A stretch of DNA of 64,000 nt from Maridesulfovibrio sp. (GTDB lineage Bacteria > Desulfobacterota > Desulfovibrionia > Desulfovibrionales > Desulfovibrionaceae). A program made the position numbers and the translations under genes. The notes under the pieces are model-generated. The model saw only the letters and a list, made by a program, of their open reading frames with translations, was not told where the DNA came from and made no database searches. Shown in pieces: positions 29,960 to 39,005 of the stretch (position 1 is the stretch's first letter; each line of letters begins with the position of its first letter). The stretch is from the NCBI RefSeq assembly GCF_963678865.1, contig NZ_OY787459.1, positions 3,986,001 through 4,050,000 of the forward strand, in the 5' to 3' direction.

Positions 29960-31888
29960 ATGACGGATTGTTCTAAGGTTCTTGAAGAACTTAAAAGCGA
30001 TGACAATGAAGTTGTCCGTGAGGCCGCATTTCAAGCCGGAGAGCTGAAGTGCGCGGATGCCGTACCTCAGCTGGCGGAGCTCCTGAAGTCCAGCCATCTG
30101 GGATTGCAGGAAGCAGCCGACCATGCCCTGCGCAGGATCGGTGGCAAGGGTGCGGTTCAGGTTGTGGTTCCTTTACTGCGCTCGGATGACGCTCCTGTAA
30201 GGAACCTTTCCATGGATATTCTGCGTGAAGTAGGGGCTCAGGATTTTTCCTCGCTTGTAGCTCTGGTTCACGATGATGATCCTGATATAAGAATTTTCGC
30301 AACAGATATTCTTGGGTCCACAAACAGCTTTATGGCTGTGGAACCTCTTTGTGATGCCCTGCTGAAGGACCCGGAAGTCAATGTCCGCTATCAGGCTGCG
30401 GTAAGTCTTGGCGATCTTGCCAATCCTGCTGCTGCCCGTTGTCTGAACAAGGCAATGCAGGACGACGAATGGGTGCAGTATGCTGTTATTGAAGCTTTGG
30501 CTAAGATTAAGCACTCCAGCTCGGTCGATGCCCTTGTTAAGGCTTTGAATACCAGCTCTGACCTTGTTGCTTCCATGATTGTGGATGCTCTTGGAGAGGT
30601 TGGGAACATCAAGGCTGTAACCATGCTGCTGCGGCATTTGGATAAAAGCCCCACAGCTTTGCGCAATAAGATTGTAAAAGCAATTGTGAGCATTCTCGGA
30701 GGCAAGTCTCTCAAGCTGCTGTCCTCCGGTGAGCGGGAAAAGCTTCGGGAGTATATGCTGGTTGCTCTCAAAGATGAAGATGAAGAGGTGCAGGATGCGG
30801 CTATTGCCGGTCTGAGTTACGTGGGCGGAGAAAAAGCCACACAGGAAGTTCTCCGTCTTGCCAGTGAACTTGATCCTGACCGTGACCGTGACCGTCTGGC
30901 AGAAATTGTTAATGACCTTTCCAATATAGGTTTGAATGAGGCTATGGTTGCTGCGCTGAACAGCGGTGAATTCAAGAAAGCGGCAATTGTAATCGAGATT
31001 CTGTCCAGATTGGAAGGCTCGGAAGTCTCCGGTGTCCTGATGGATGCATTTGGAAATGGAGACCGTGACATCAAGCGTGGTATACTTGAGGCTCTGGTCG
31101 GTACTGCAGGGGACGAGGCCAAGGAATTTTTCGAAAATGTCCTTGAAACCGAGCAGGACGGGTCCATGCTCAAGTCTGCTATTAATTTCCTGGGCGGCAA
31201 GCTCAAAGATGCAGACGCGGTGGATTCTATCTTCGCGCTTCTTTCCCATTCTTATGACGATGTGAAAGAAGCTGCTCTTAACGCCTGTGTCGCAATCGGC
31301 GGTGAGGGTGTGAATGAGCGCTTTGTGGAACTTTTCAAGAGCGAAGAACCCATTGACCGCCTGATGGCCGTATTCGCCATGGGCAGAATCGATGCGCACG
31401 GCAACCTTGAACATATCAGGATGGCCCTCGAGGATGAAGTTCCTGACATCAGGAAGATAGCCCTTGAAGCACTTCATGATTGTTCTGCTGATCCGGAAAG
31501 CATGTCGCTTATTTTTTCCAGACTGCATGATGAAAACCGTGATGTGCGTTTGACCGTGATTGAACTTTTGGGAAGTTGCTACACTGAAGAAGCTATTCCC
31601 TACATTATTCAAGCTCTGCAGGATGATGACGATTGGGTGCAGATCCGTGCTGCGGAGGCTCTCGGTGAACATCGTGAAGAAAGTGCACTGCCCCAACTTA
31701 TAACAATGCTGGACTCTCCGCATAAGCTTGTGGTCCTTAAGGTAATTGAAGTTTTAGGCGCCATTGGCGGAACTATGGCGTTTCAGGCTCTTCTGGAAGC
31801 GTCCAATTCCGATTCCGATCCCGAGGTCATTCAGGCCGCCGAAGAGGCCATTTTGAGAATTCAGGAAGAGCAAGGAGAAGGAGACTAG
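29960..31888 (+). CDS. HEAT-repeat protein of the chemosensory operon
   Basis: The 642-residue protein is built almost wholly of HEAT/PBS-lyase-type helical repeats of about 31 residues (for example VREAAFQAGELKCADAVPQL; VRYQAAVSLGDLANPAAARC; VQIRAAEALGEHREESALPQ). It has no signal peptide or TM helix and should be a cytoplasmic scaffold. It sits between cheB and cheR; its stop TAG is followed at once by the cheR ATG. HEAT proteins of this kind bind other proteins, here plausibly chemosensory partners (inference). I prefer ATG 29960 with GGGGAA upstream over ATG 29924. Confidence 0.88.
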   Translation: MTDCSKVLEELKSDDNEVVREAAFQAGELKCADAVPQLAELLKSSHLGLQEAADHALRRIGGKGAVQVVVPLLRSDDAPVRNLSMDILREVGAQDFSSLVALVHDDDPDIRIFATDILGSTNSFMAVEPLCDALLKDPEVNVRYQAAVSLGDLANPAAARCLNKAMQDDEWVQYAVIEALAKIKHSSSVDALVKALNTSSDLVASMIVDALGEVGNIKAVTMLLRHLDKSPTALRNKIVKAIVSILGGKSLKLLSSGEREKLREYMLVALKDEDEEVQDAAIAGLSYVGGEKATQEVLRLASELDPDRDRDRLAEIVNDLSNIGLNEAMVAALNSGEFKKAAIVIEILSRLEGSEVSGVLMDAFGNGDRDIKRGILEALVGTAGDEAKEFFENVLETEQDGSMLKSAINFLGGKLKDADAVDSIFALLSHSYDDVKEAALNACVAIGGEGVNERFVELFKSEEPIDRLMAVFAMGRIDAHGNLEHIRMALEDEVPDIRKIALEALHDCSADPESMSLIFSRLHDENRDVRLTVIELLGSCYTEEAIPYIIQALQDDDDWVQIRAAEALGEHREESALPQLITMLDSPHKLVVLKVIEVLGAIGGTMAFQALLEASNSDSDPEVIQAAEEAILRIQEEQGEGD

Positions 31889-32767
31889 ATGTCTTCTCTG
31901 TTTTCAAAGACAATATCGCTGCGGAAAGAGCTGAAAATCTCCGATCTGGAGTTCACCCAGCTCAGGGATTTCATTTATGAACAGGCGGGTATTTTTATTG
32001 CGGGCAACCGTAAGTATCTGCTTGAAAACCGTCTGGCCAACCGTTTGAAGGAACTTAACCTCAAGAGTTTTGGCGAATATTATTACTACCTTCAGTATGA
32101 CTCGGGCAAAAAAGCGGAACTTAATAAGCTATTCGAGGTTATTACTACCAACGAAACCAGCTTTTACCGCAACCCGCCTCAGCTGAAAGTTTTCCAGACC
32201 AAGGTGCTTCCTGCTGTTCTGGACGAGCTGCGTAAGAAAAGGCGCAAGCGTCTGCGCATCTGGTCCGCCGGTTGTTCAACCGGGGAGGAACCGTACACCC
32301 TGTCCATGATTATTCATGACGTGCTTGGTCCTGAACTTAGCAGTTGGGATGTTAAAATTACTGCCAACGACCTTTCTGAAAGGGTGCTCAAATCAGCACG
32401 GCGTGCGGTTTACAGCGAATATTCTCTGCGGACGACCCCTAAGGAAAAGATAGCCAAGTATTTTGACAAGGACGGTAAGCAGTACAAGGTAAAGCCTGCC
32501 ATCAAGCAATTGGTCAGTTTTGGGCAGATCAACCTGAGTGATCGTATGCAGGTCAAGCGGGTGGAGCGTTCCGAGATTGTTTTCTGCAGGAACGTAATCA
32601 TTTATTTTGACGAAGCCATGAAGAAGAAGGTTATCAACGCTTATTACGATAACCTTGTTCCCGGCGGTTACCTGATAATCGGACATTCAGAATCTCTGCA
32701 TAACATCACCAGAGCATTCAAACCGGTTCACCATCCGGGTGCGATTATTTATCAGAAACTGGAATAA
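31889..32767 (+). CDS. cheR: Chemotaxis protein methyltransferase CheR
   Basis: CheR methylates receptor glutamates with SAM. The 292-residue protein has the N-terminal helical domain (SDLEFTQLRDFIYEQAGIFI; LLENRLANRLKELNLKSFGE), then the SAM-binding domain with TTNETSFYRNPPQL, IWSAGCSTGEEPYTLSMI and the acidic ITANDLSERVLKSARRAVYS, and the late motif IVFCRNVIIYFDE. It has no C-terminal TPR or pentapeptide-binding extension. The start codon abuts the HEAT protein stop, and the gene pairs with cheB for receptor adaptation. Confidence 0.96.
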   Translation: MSSLFSKTISLRKELKISDLEFTQLRDFIYEQAGIFIAGNRKYLLENRLANRLKELNLKSFGEYYYYLQYDSGKKAELNKLFEVITTNETSFYRNPPQLKVFQTKVLPAVLDELRKKRRKRLRIWSAGCSTGEEPYTLSMIIHDVLGPELSSWDVKITANDLSERVLKSARRAVYSEYSLRTTPKEKIAKYFDKDGKQYKVKPAIKQLVSFGQINLSDRMQVKRVERSEIVFCRNVIIYFDEAMKKKVINAYYDNLVPGGYLIIGHSESLHNITRAFKPVHHPGAIIYQKLE

Positions 32768-32806
32768 CAGCAGTCTGCGGTTAAACCATATAAACAGCAG
32801 GCTGTT

Positions 32807-33628
32807 ATGGAAAATAACATTGATGGAAAGCAGTTGAACGGGACTGCTTCGTTGGCGAAAGTTTATGCTATCGCCAACCAGAAAGGAGGAGTCGGCAAAA
32901 CGACCACGGCATTGACTCTAGGGGAGGCTCTGACCAGACTTTCAAAAAAAGTGCTGGTCATTGATCTGGACCCCCATGCCAATGCCTCGGTTCATATGTC
33001 GTATTTTCCTGAAACCGTTACTACTTCGGCTCATGATCTGTTTTTTGATAATGCGGATTTCAAGAGTCTCTGGGGAAAGATAGTCAAAAAACGCGATTGG
33101 GTGGGTTTTGATTTTGTCCCGGCCAGCATACGGCTTTCCGAGCTGGAGGTTGATCTTAAAGACAGGAAGAATAAGGGAATGGTCCTCTCCAATTCGTTGG
33201 ATGAGATCAAAGAGTATTATGATTTTATATTAATTGATTGTCCGCCCCATGTGGGGGTGCTGCTGGTTAACGCCATTGTGGCTGCGGATACGGTTCTCAT
33301 TCCCATTCAGACTGATTTTTTGGCTCTTTACGGTATCCGGTTGCTCTTTGATACGATCAAGATTTTGAACAAGGTTCTGCCCAGTCCGGTCAAGTTCATG
33401 GCTTTGCCTACCATGTATGACGGCAGGGCCGGGGCCTGCAGGAAGATTTTGAATCTGATCAGGAGAAAACTTGGGGATAGGGTTTTCAGTACGGTTGTCC
33501 ATATGGATACCAAGTTCAGAGAGGCTTGCGCCAGCGGAAAGATCATTTTTGATGTTGATCCCAAAACGCGGGGCGCTCTTGAATATATGCAGTTGGCAAG
33601 AGAGATAGTCAGAAATGAAGACGCCTGA
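32807..33628 (+). CDS. ParA/MinD-family ATPase of the chemosensory operon
   Basis: The 273-residue ParA-type ATPase has the deviant Walker A IANQKGGVGKTTTALTLGEA, Walker A' VLVIDLDPHANAS and Walker B FILIDCPPHVG. ParA-like ATPases position cargo such as DNA or protein arrays. In other bacteria, ParC/PpfA ATPases encoded in che operons segregate chemosensory clusters, and the location here between cheR and cheW suggests the same job (inference). No ParB gene is adjacent. The reading frame overlaps cheW by 14 bases. Confidence 0.9.
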   Translation: MENNIDGKQLNGTASLAKVYAIANQKGGVGKTTTALTLGEALTRLSKKVLVIDLDPHANASVHMSYFPETVTTSAHDLFFDNADFKSLWGKIVKKRDWVGFDFVPASIRLSELEVDLKDRKNKGMVLSNSLDEIKEYYDFILIDCPPHVGVLLVNAIVAADTVLIPIQTDFLALYGIRLLFDTIKILNKVLPSPVKFMALPTMYDGRAGACRKILNLIRRKLGDRVFSTVVHMDTKFREACASGKIIFDVDPKTRGALEYMQLAREIVRNEDA

Positions 33629-34313
33629 AGAATATTTTGTTGAAAACGTGAATATGCCCAGTGAGGAAAAGCAGCACGGCGGTTACACTGATGCTGAAAA
33701 AGCCTTTATGGACAAATATATGGGCATCGGCGGGCAGGTTGCGTTTGACAATCTGCAACGGGTTGACCCCCGGGGTGATGCCGCGATGCCCGGTTTTGCT
33801 TCCGGGCCGGTTGATGATTATGGAGGAGAAGGAAGTTCAGCCGACTTTGAGGAAAAACTCAAGGAAGAGGATGAAGTTCAACTGGTAAGCTTTGTAGTCG
33901 GGGATCGTGAATACGGATTGCCGATTATGGTTATACAAGAGGTTGTCAGGAAGATTCCGGTGACCCTGTTGCCTGCTGCTCCACGTTTCATGCAGGGAAT
34001 TATAAATCTCAGGGGACGTGTTACTCCCGTGCTTGACTTGCGCCACCTGTTGCATGACGGAAAGGGCATTCAGGATAAATTTGTGGTCATCTGCAGGCAT
34101 AAAGGATTACAGATAGGATTAGCTATCAGCGCAGTGCGGACAATGTATCGCGCAGATAAAAAGGATCTTGTCTGGGGGGTGGAATCAGAGGTTGGTGTTA
34201 GCGCGGATTTCCTGCTTGGTCTGTATAAAAACGGTGAAAAACTGGTCAATATTCTTTCTGTGGATCGGCTGGTGGAACAAATTTTAAAGAGTGAAGGAGA
34301 GGGAAATGCCTAA
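33615..34313 (+). CDS. cheW: Chemotaxis coupling protein CheW with N-terminal extension
   Basis: The C-terminal 150 residues are a CheW domain (VQLVSFVVGDREYGLPIMVI; RFMQGIINLRGRVTPVLDLR). CheW links CheA to receptors. The first 80 residues are an acidic, Gly-rich extension without known fold (DPRGDAAMPGFASGPVDDYG), longer than in classical CheW, which has about 160 residues. A similar region in ParC-associated CheW-like proteins contacts partner proteins; here that is speculative. It overlaps the parA-like gene and cheY. Confidence 0.92.
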   Translation: MKTPEEYFVENVNMPSEEKQHGGYTDAEKAFMDKYMGIGGQVAFDNLQRVDPRGDAAMPGFASGPVDDYGGEGSSADFEEKLKEEDEVQLVSFVVGDREYGLPIMVIQEVVRKIPVTLLPAAPRFMQGIINLRGRVTPVLDLRHLLHDGKGIQDKFVVICRHKGLQIGLAISAVRTMYRADKKDLVWGVESEVGVSADFLLGLYKNGEKLVNILSVDRLVEQILKSEGEGNA

Positions 34314-34674
34314 ACATATTCTGATAGTGGACGATTCTAAGACTGTAAGGAACCTCGTCGCCTTCATTATGAAGAAAGAAGGATTCAAGGTTACTACAGC
34401 TGAAGATGGGTTGGACGGCCTTGAAAAGCTTTACAGCCTGGAGAAAGTTGATCTAATTATCTCTGATGTAAATATGCCGAGAATGGATGGTTTTACTTAC
34501 ATCAAAACAGTTCGTGAGCAGGATGCATACAAAGATATTCCGATAATTGTGCTCTCAACTGAAGGTCAGGAAAAAGATATTCAGACCGGCTTGAGCCTTG
34601 GTGCAAACCTATACATGGTTAAACCGGCCCAGCCTGAAAAGATGGTCAAAAATATTAAAATGCTTCTCGGATAA
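34306..34674 (+). CDS. cheY: CheY-like single-domain response regulator
   Basis: The 122-residue receiver has DDSKTVRNLV (acidic pocket), phospho-acceptor Asp in ISDVNMPRMDGFTY, the Thr/Ser switch in VLSTEGQEKD and the conserved Lys in MVKPAQPEKM. It transmits CheA signals. ATG 34306 has AAGGAGAGG immediately upstream and overlaps the cheW stop by 8 bases. Whether it binds the flagellar motor or another output is not visible. Confidence 0.94.
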   Translation: MPKHILIVDDSKTVRNLVAFIMKKEGFKVTTAEDGLDGLEKLYSLEKVDLIISDVNMPRMDGFTYIKTVREQDAYKDIPIIVLSTEGQEKDIQTGLSLGANLYMVKPAQPEKMVKNIKMLLG

Positions 34675-34760
34675 TGTGCTGACGGTTCGGTCCCACGGAC
34701 TGCTGCTTGATTTAACTGCAACTGACCAATGCAGAGAACTTTAAATACAGGGGTCTCTAG

Positions 34761-37694
34761 ATGAGCCAGGATTTCATGGATCCTGAAATTTTCGCGGATT
34801 TCATTATAGAAGCTAAAGAGCATCTCGAAACTATTGAGCCCAACTTGCTTGAGCTTGAGAAAAATCCCGAGAATCTTGATCTTTTGAATGAAATATTCAG
34901 ACCGATGCATTCGCTAAAGGGTGCCTCGGGTTTTCTTGGGTTGAATATTATCAACGGACTGGCCCACAGGGCGGAAAATATTCTGGATGAACTTCGTAAG
35001 GGCGAAATTGGTGTTACATCTGAAATTATGGATGTAATCCTTGCCGCTACTGACCTGCTGCGTCAGTTGATAGATAATCTGGACGAACTCGGTAACGAAG
35101 GGGAAGTTGATACATCTGTCACCATAGATAGAATTGATGCAATCATGGCTGGAGAGTCACCCGCTCCTGTGCATCAGGAAGAAACAGCCCCAGAACCTGA
35201 TCCAGAACCTGAGCCCGCCCCGGAGCAAGATCCGGAGCCTGTGTTTGAAGAAGTAGAGCCGGAACCGGATGAAGAATTTTTTGAAGCAGAAGCAGACTTG
35301 CCGCAGACCCAAATGGTGCAGGAGTCCAATATGGCAGAAACAGGACGTAAACAGGCTTTTCAGTTTGTAGCTATCGTTAATGAGGAAGCTGAATCATATA
35401 AGCTGACTACTGTAGGAGAAGGACATCTAGCTGATTTTCTTGAGGAAGCTCATGAAATCATTGAAAATCTTACCAATGGGCTGCTTGAGCTTGAGCAGGA
35501 TCCCGAAGGTAATGATGACCTGATTAACGACATATTCAGATATTTTCACAACCTGAAAGGTAACAGCGGAATTATCGGTTTCCGTGAGCTTAACTCGCTG
35601 ACCCATGAGGCCGAAACTCTGCTGAACAAGGTCCGTAAAGGTGAAGTAGCTGCAACCCGTTCCATGATTGATTTGTTACTGGCGGTTGTGGACGGAATTG
35701 AGTCGCTCATCGCCCATGTTACACCACAAACCGGGGAAGTGCAGCCCTTGGATATGGAGCAGCTGATCAATCCCTTGCAAGAGGCAGTGGAAAAGGGCGA
35801 AGTTATAACTGCGGAAGTCGTCGATGAAGAGCCGGAAGCCGAGGAAGAAGCTGAACCTGAGGTTGAGCTGGCGCAGACTGATGACGGTCTTGATCCCGAA
35901 GATGTAGCCATTTTTGAGCAGACTGTGCACCAGCAGCTGGATAATATTGATTTGGCCCTTAAAACACTCGGTGAAGATTCCAGTCAGAAGGATTATATAG
36001 ATGGACTGTACAGGAGTCTTGTTTCCATCCAGAATTCCGGTGGTTACATGGGCTTTGATGACATTCGGGAATATTCTGAGCGGACGGCAGGTCTTGTTGA
36101 TCAGGCCCGCTCCTCGGATATGGATTTTGGACTGATGCTCGACCTGTTGCGCCAGGAATGTGGAATCATCGGAGAGATGATCGATTCCGCCATAGAAGAC
36201 ATCAAAGGGGGGGCAGAAGCTCCGGTTGAAGCTGGATCCACACCGGAAGAGGCTCCTAAACCTGAACCTAAGCCCGAGCCTAAACCTGAACCCAAGCCTG
36301 AGCCCAAGCCTGTACCTAAGCCTGAGCCCAAGCCTGCACCTAAGCCTGAGCCCAAGCCGGCACCTAAGCCTGAGCCCAAGCCTGAGCCTAAGCCAGCAGC
36401 AAAGCCGGCACCTAAGCCAGCAGCAAAAACAGCGGCTAAAGCCAAGCCTGCTGCCGGGGCTCCGTCCAAGGGCAAGCCCAAGACCATGTCCACCATCAGG
36501 GTTGACCACCAGAAGCTCGACCATCTCATGAACCTGATCGGCGAGCTAATCATCAGCAGGGGACGTTATACCATGCTGGCCCGTGGGCTTGAGGAAGGAC
36601 ATCTGGAAGTTCCGGTTGTTGCCCAGCAACTGACTGAGACTACCTATGCTCTATCCAGAATTTCGGATGATCTTCAGGATACCATCATGAAGGTCCGTAT
36701 GGTTGCGGTGCAGACTGTATTTTCAAGATTTCCGCGCTTGGTGCGAGACCTAAGCCGTAAAAGTGGTAAAAGAGTTGAGCTTATAACTGAAGGCGAAGAG
36801 ACTGAACTCGATAAGAGTGTTGTCGAGGAAATCGGTGATCCTCTTGTTCACCTGATCAGAAACTCTGTGGACCACGGACTTGAACCTGAAGAAGAACGCA
36901 TTGCCAACGGCAAGCCTCCGCAGGGACATGTCTGGCTGCGTGCATACCACAAGGGTAACTCTGTTGCTATTGAAGTCGAAGATGACGGACGTGGAATTGA
37001 TCCTGAAAAAATGCGTAACGTTGCAATCAAAAAGGGTCTTATTTCTCCGGAAGAAGCCCGTAACCTTGATGATCGTGAAGCAATTGAGTTGATTTTTGCT
37101 CCGGGATTCTCTTCCGCTGAAAAGGTAACGGATATCTCCGGTCGAGGAGTGGGTATGGATGTTGTCCGTAACAACATCAAGGACCTTAAAGGAAGCGTCC
37201 ACATTTCATCCGAAGTGGGTAAGGGGTCCAAGTTTACCCTGACTCTGCCTTTGACTCTTGCCATCATTGATGCGCTCATGGTTCAGATTAATGGTGCAAA
37301 CTACGCCATCCCACTTGATGCGGTTTCTGAAACCACCAAAATTGAGGCTGAGAGACTTACTGAAGTCAACAATCGTAAAGCTGTTACCCTGCGTGGCGAA
37401 GTCCTCGGTATTGCCGAGCTTGCCGAATTGCTGGAGCAAGAGGTCAGTGATCCCAACCGAGAAGTGCTACCGGTGGTTATTGTCCATGATAATGACCGCA
37501 GGCTTGGTCTGGTTGTGGACAGGCTTCTTGAGCGTCAGGAAATTGTTATCAAGCCGCTTGGTAATTACCTTAACGGTTTTGATCTCAAGGGTGTTTCAGG
37601 TGCGACCATCATGGGTGACGGTAGCGTTGTCCTTATCCTTGATCCTCATGAAATCTACAGCATGGCAACCGTCAAGGGCGGAGCAATCCAGTAG
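34761..37694 (+). CDS. cheA: Chemotaxis histidine kinase CheA with three Hpt-like domains
   Basis: This 977-residue CheA carries two Hpt domains with phospho-accepting His (MHSLKGASGFLG, His50; FHNLKGNSGIIG, about His265) and a third Hpt-like domain (about 375-490) in which the His is replaced (YRSLVSIQNSGGYMG). A Pro-Glu-Pro-Lys repeat linker (about 500-565) leads to the dimerisation domain (LDHLMNLIGELIISRGRYTM), the HATPase (N box HLIRNSVDHGLEPEEERIAN; DDGRGIDPEKM; GRGVGMDVV) and a CheW-like regulatory domain. No CheY-binding P2 domain is obvious. It is the last gene of the operon. Confidence 0.96.
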   Translation: MSQDFMDPEIFADFIIEAKEHLETIEPNLLELEKNPENLDLLNEIFRPMHSLKGASGFLGLNIINGLAHRAENILDELRKGEIGVTSEIMDVILAATDLLRQLIDNLDELGNEGEVDTSVTIDRIDAIMAGESPAPVHQEETAPEPDPEPEPAPEQDPEPVFEEVEPEPDEEFFEAEADLPQTQMVQESNMAETGRKQAFQFVAIVNEEAESYKLTTVGEGHLADFLEEAHEIIENLTNGLLELEQDPEGNDDLINDIFRYFHNLKGNSGIIGFRELNSLTHEAETLLNKVRKGEVAATRSMIDLLLAVVDGIESLIAHVTPQTGEVQPLDMEQLINPLQEAVEKGEVITAEVVDEEPEAEEEAEPEVELAQTDDGLDPEDVAIFEQTVHQQLDNIDLALKTLGEDSSQKDYIDGLYRSLVSIQNSGGYMGFDDIREYSERTAGLVDQARSSDMDFGLMLDLLRQECGIIGEMIDSAIEDIKGGAEAPVEAGSTPEEAPKPEPKPEPKPEPKPEPKPVPKPEPKPAPKPEPKPAPKPEPKPEPKPAAKPAPKPAAKTAAKAKPAAGAPSKGKPKTMSTIRVDHQKLDHLMNLIGELIISRGRYTMLARGLEEGHLEVPVVAQQLTETTYALSRISDDLQDTIMKVRMVAVQTVFSRFPRLVRDLSRKSGKRVELITEGEETELDKSVVEEIGDPLVHLIRNSVDHGLEPEEERIANGKPPQGHVWLRAYHKGNSVAIEVEDDGRGIDPEKMRNVAIKKGLISPEEARNLDDREAIELIFAPGFSSAEKVTDISGRGVGMDVVRNNIKDLKGSVHISSEVGKGSKFTLTLPLTLAIIDALMVQINGANYAIPLDAVSETTKIEAERLTEVNNRKAVTLRGEVLGIAELAELLEQEVSDPNREVLPVVIVHDNDRRLGLVVDRLLERQEIVIKPLGNYLNGFDLKGVSGATIMGDGSVVLILDPHEIYSMATVKGGAIQ
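36255..36432 (+). repeat. Tandem codon repeat encoding the CheA Pro-Glu/Ala-Pro-Lys linker
   Basis: The 12-base unit close to CCTGAGCCCAAG recurs with small changes (Glu/Ala/Val at one position) over about 180 bases, then passes into Ala-Lys codons. It encodes a flexible linker between the Hpt block and the kinase core and may vary in length between strains. Confidence 0.85.
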
Positions 37695-37723
37695 ATATCT
37701 TTTTATAGTAAGAAATAAAATAT

Positions 37724-37757
37724 GCCCCCTGAAGCGTTTGCTTCAGGGGGCTTTTGA
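37724..37757 (+). terminator. Terminator of the chemosensory operon
   Basis: A 12-bp stem GCCCCCTGAAGC/GCTTCAGGGGGC (37724-37735 with 37740-37751) with a GTTT loop is followed by TTTTG. Confidence 0.93.
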
Positions 37758-37820
37758 TTAAGCCAAGTGGCAAGCCAATTGTTTTTCTGATCTCCGAATG
37801 GCAGCTGGAGACAGCGGCAA

Positions 37821-38798
37821 TTAAGACAGACTCAGATATAAATTCATAGTCCCGGCCATGAGGGTGGCATGGGCAAGAATTACCAGCACGGGTGCGAGGC
37901 CGAGGCCTATCTTATGACGCATGGGCGTTTCGCTTCTCCATGCAACGATCCAGATTGCACAGCAGATAATTGTCAGCAGCAGTGATGTGCCGAGGCTTAA
38001 TGCCACGGGGATGTTGCTGTACAGGGTGGCGGTGTTCGGGCCGCAGATGTAATAGATAACTCCGGCAGAAGCCGCAGCCTGCAGCACGGTAGGAAACAGT
38101 GCCCAACAGGAAACAACAGGCAGGGTGAATTTATAATAATCACGTCCGAAATCGTCTTTGTTGCGCCTTAGTACCAGATAAAGTCCTGATGCCGCTGCAG
38201 CAAAAGACATGGCCATGATCAGGTATATTCCGGCTAGGCAGAGACCTGCTTTGCCGGGCAGAGCCATAAAATGAGTGTAGAATGGAGTCTGCGGAACGGC
38301 CGGGGTAGGACTTTCCATCTGCAAGGTGAAAAATTTTTGCATGATCACAGTTGCAGTGTAGATGGAGGCTAAGCCGCCGAGAGTTCCGATCAACCCGAAG
38401 AAGACATGCAGAGCCTTCTGCTTTTTAAGCTTTTTCCATGTGAATTTATAAGGAATAAGGCCGGCAAGTGCGATTCCCAGAGTAACGTAAAACATCATTA
38501 CCGGGGAGGCCGGATTAATGAACCAGTCTTTCAACCAAGGAAATTGGCGACTGAAAAAAGATCCGGCACTGCCTAGGCAGATGATAAACAGCAAGTATAG
38601 AATCAAGGTCATGGCGGTGACCTGCTGAGCGAGCTTGTCATAAAAGACTTTTTTGCGGGCTTTAGCCGTGATCTCTAAAATAACAGCCATTACAGGGGCT
38701 CCGATTGCCGCCAGCGTGGCGAAATCCAAAAGAGCCTTGGGCAGCATCTGGGCACTCATTATGGCAGTAAGCCGGATTGGTTCCATGGGGATGTTCAT
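37821..38798 (-). CDS. Polytopic membrane protein of unknown function
   Basis: The 325-residue protein has about nine TM helices (LTLILYLLFIICLGSAGSFF-type, VMMFYVTLGIALAGLIPY, HVFFGLIGTLGGLASIYTAT, IYLIMAMSFAAAASGLYLVL, SLGTSLLLTIICCAIWIVAW, APVLVILAHATLMAGTMNLY). Some His, Trp and basic residues lie near helix ends (HFMALPGKAGLCLAG; MRHKIGLGLAP), but I see no firm haem or quinone motif and no family I can name. It may be a respiratory-chain-like or cytochrome-associated membrane subunit; this is a guess. It is a single-gene unit convergent with cheA. Confidence 0.6.
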   Translation of the reverse strand: MNIPMEPIRLTAIMSAQMLPKALLDFATLAAIGAPVMAVILEITAKARKKVFYDKLAQQVTAMTLILYLLFIICLGSAGSFFSRQFPWLKDWFINPASPVMMFYVTLGIALAGLIPYKFTWKKLKKQKALHVFFGLIGTLGGLASIYTATVIMQKFFTLQMESPTPAVPQTPFYTHFMALPGKAGLCLAGIYLIMAMSFAAAASGLYLVLRRNKDDFGRDYYKFTLPVVSCWALFPTVLQAAASAGVIYYICGPNTATLYSNIPVALSLGTSLLLTIICCAIWIVAWRSETPMRHKIGLGLAPVLVILAHATLMAGTMNLYLSLS

Positions 38799-39005
38799 AT
38801 TTACATTCCTTAAATAAGGTTTTTTAAAACTTCTTTTGTGAGAACTTTTGCCCTAATTTTGCACAGGACGCAAGGGCATGACCCGGTTCATTCTGTAAAA
38901 GCTTAGATATGCTTGCCAAATCTGATTAAGTGGCCTACTTTAAATTCGTTGAAACTTGAACCAAATTCACCAGTTAGATTCAACAAGTTTTCCGGAGAAT
39001 ATTTG

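Noticed and set aside
30173..31723. 516-residue antisense frame within the HEAT gene
   Set aside because: It is a mirror frame of strongly coding repeat sequence; no ribosome site or recognisable protein features.
36255..36432. Tandem repeat considered as CRISPR
   Set aside because: Units of 12 bases in frame encode the Pro-Lys linker of CheA; no spacers.
35676..36524. Antisense 282-residue frame across the cheA repeat
   Set aside because: Low-complexity mirror of the Pro-Lys repeat, no support for coding.
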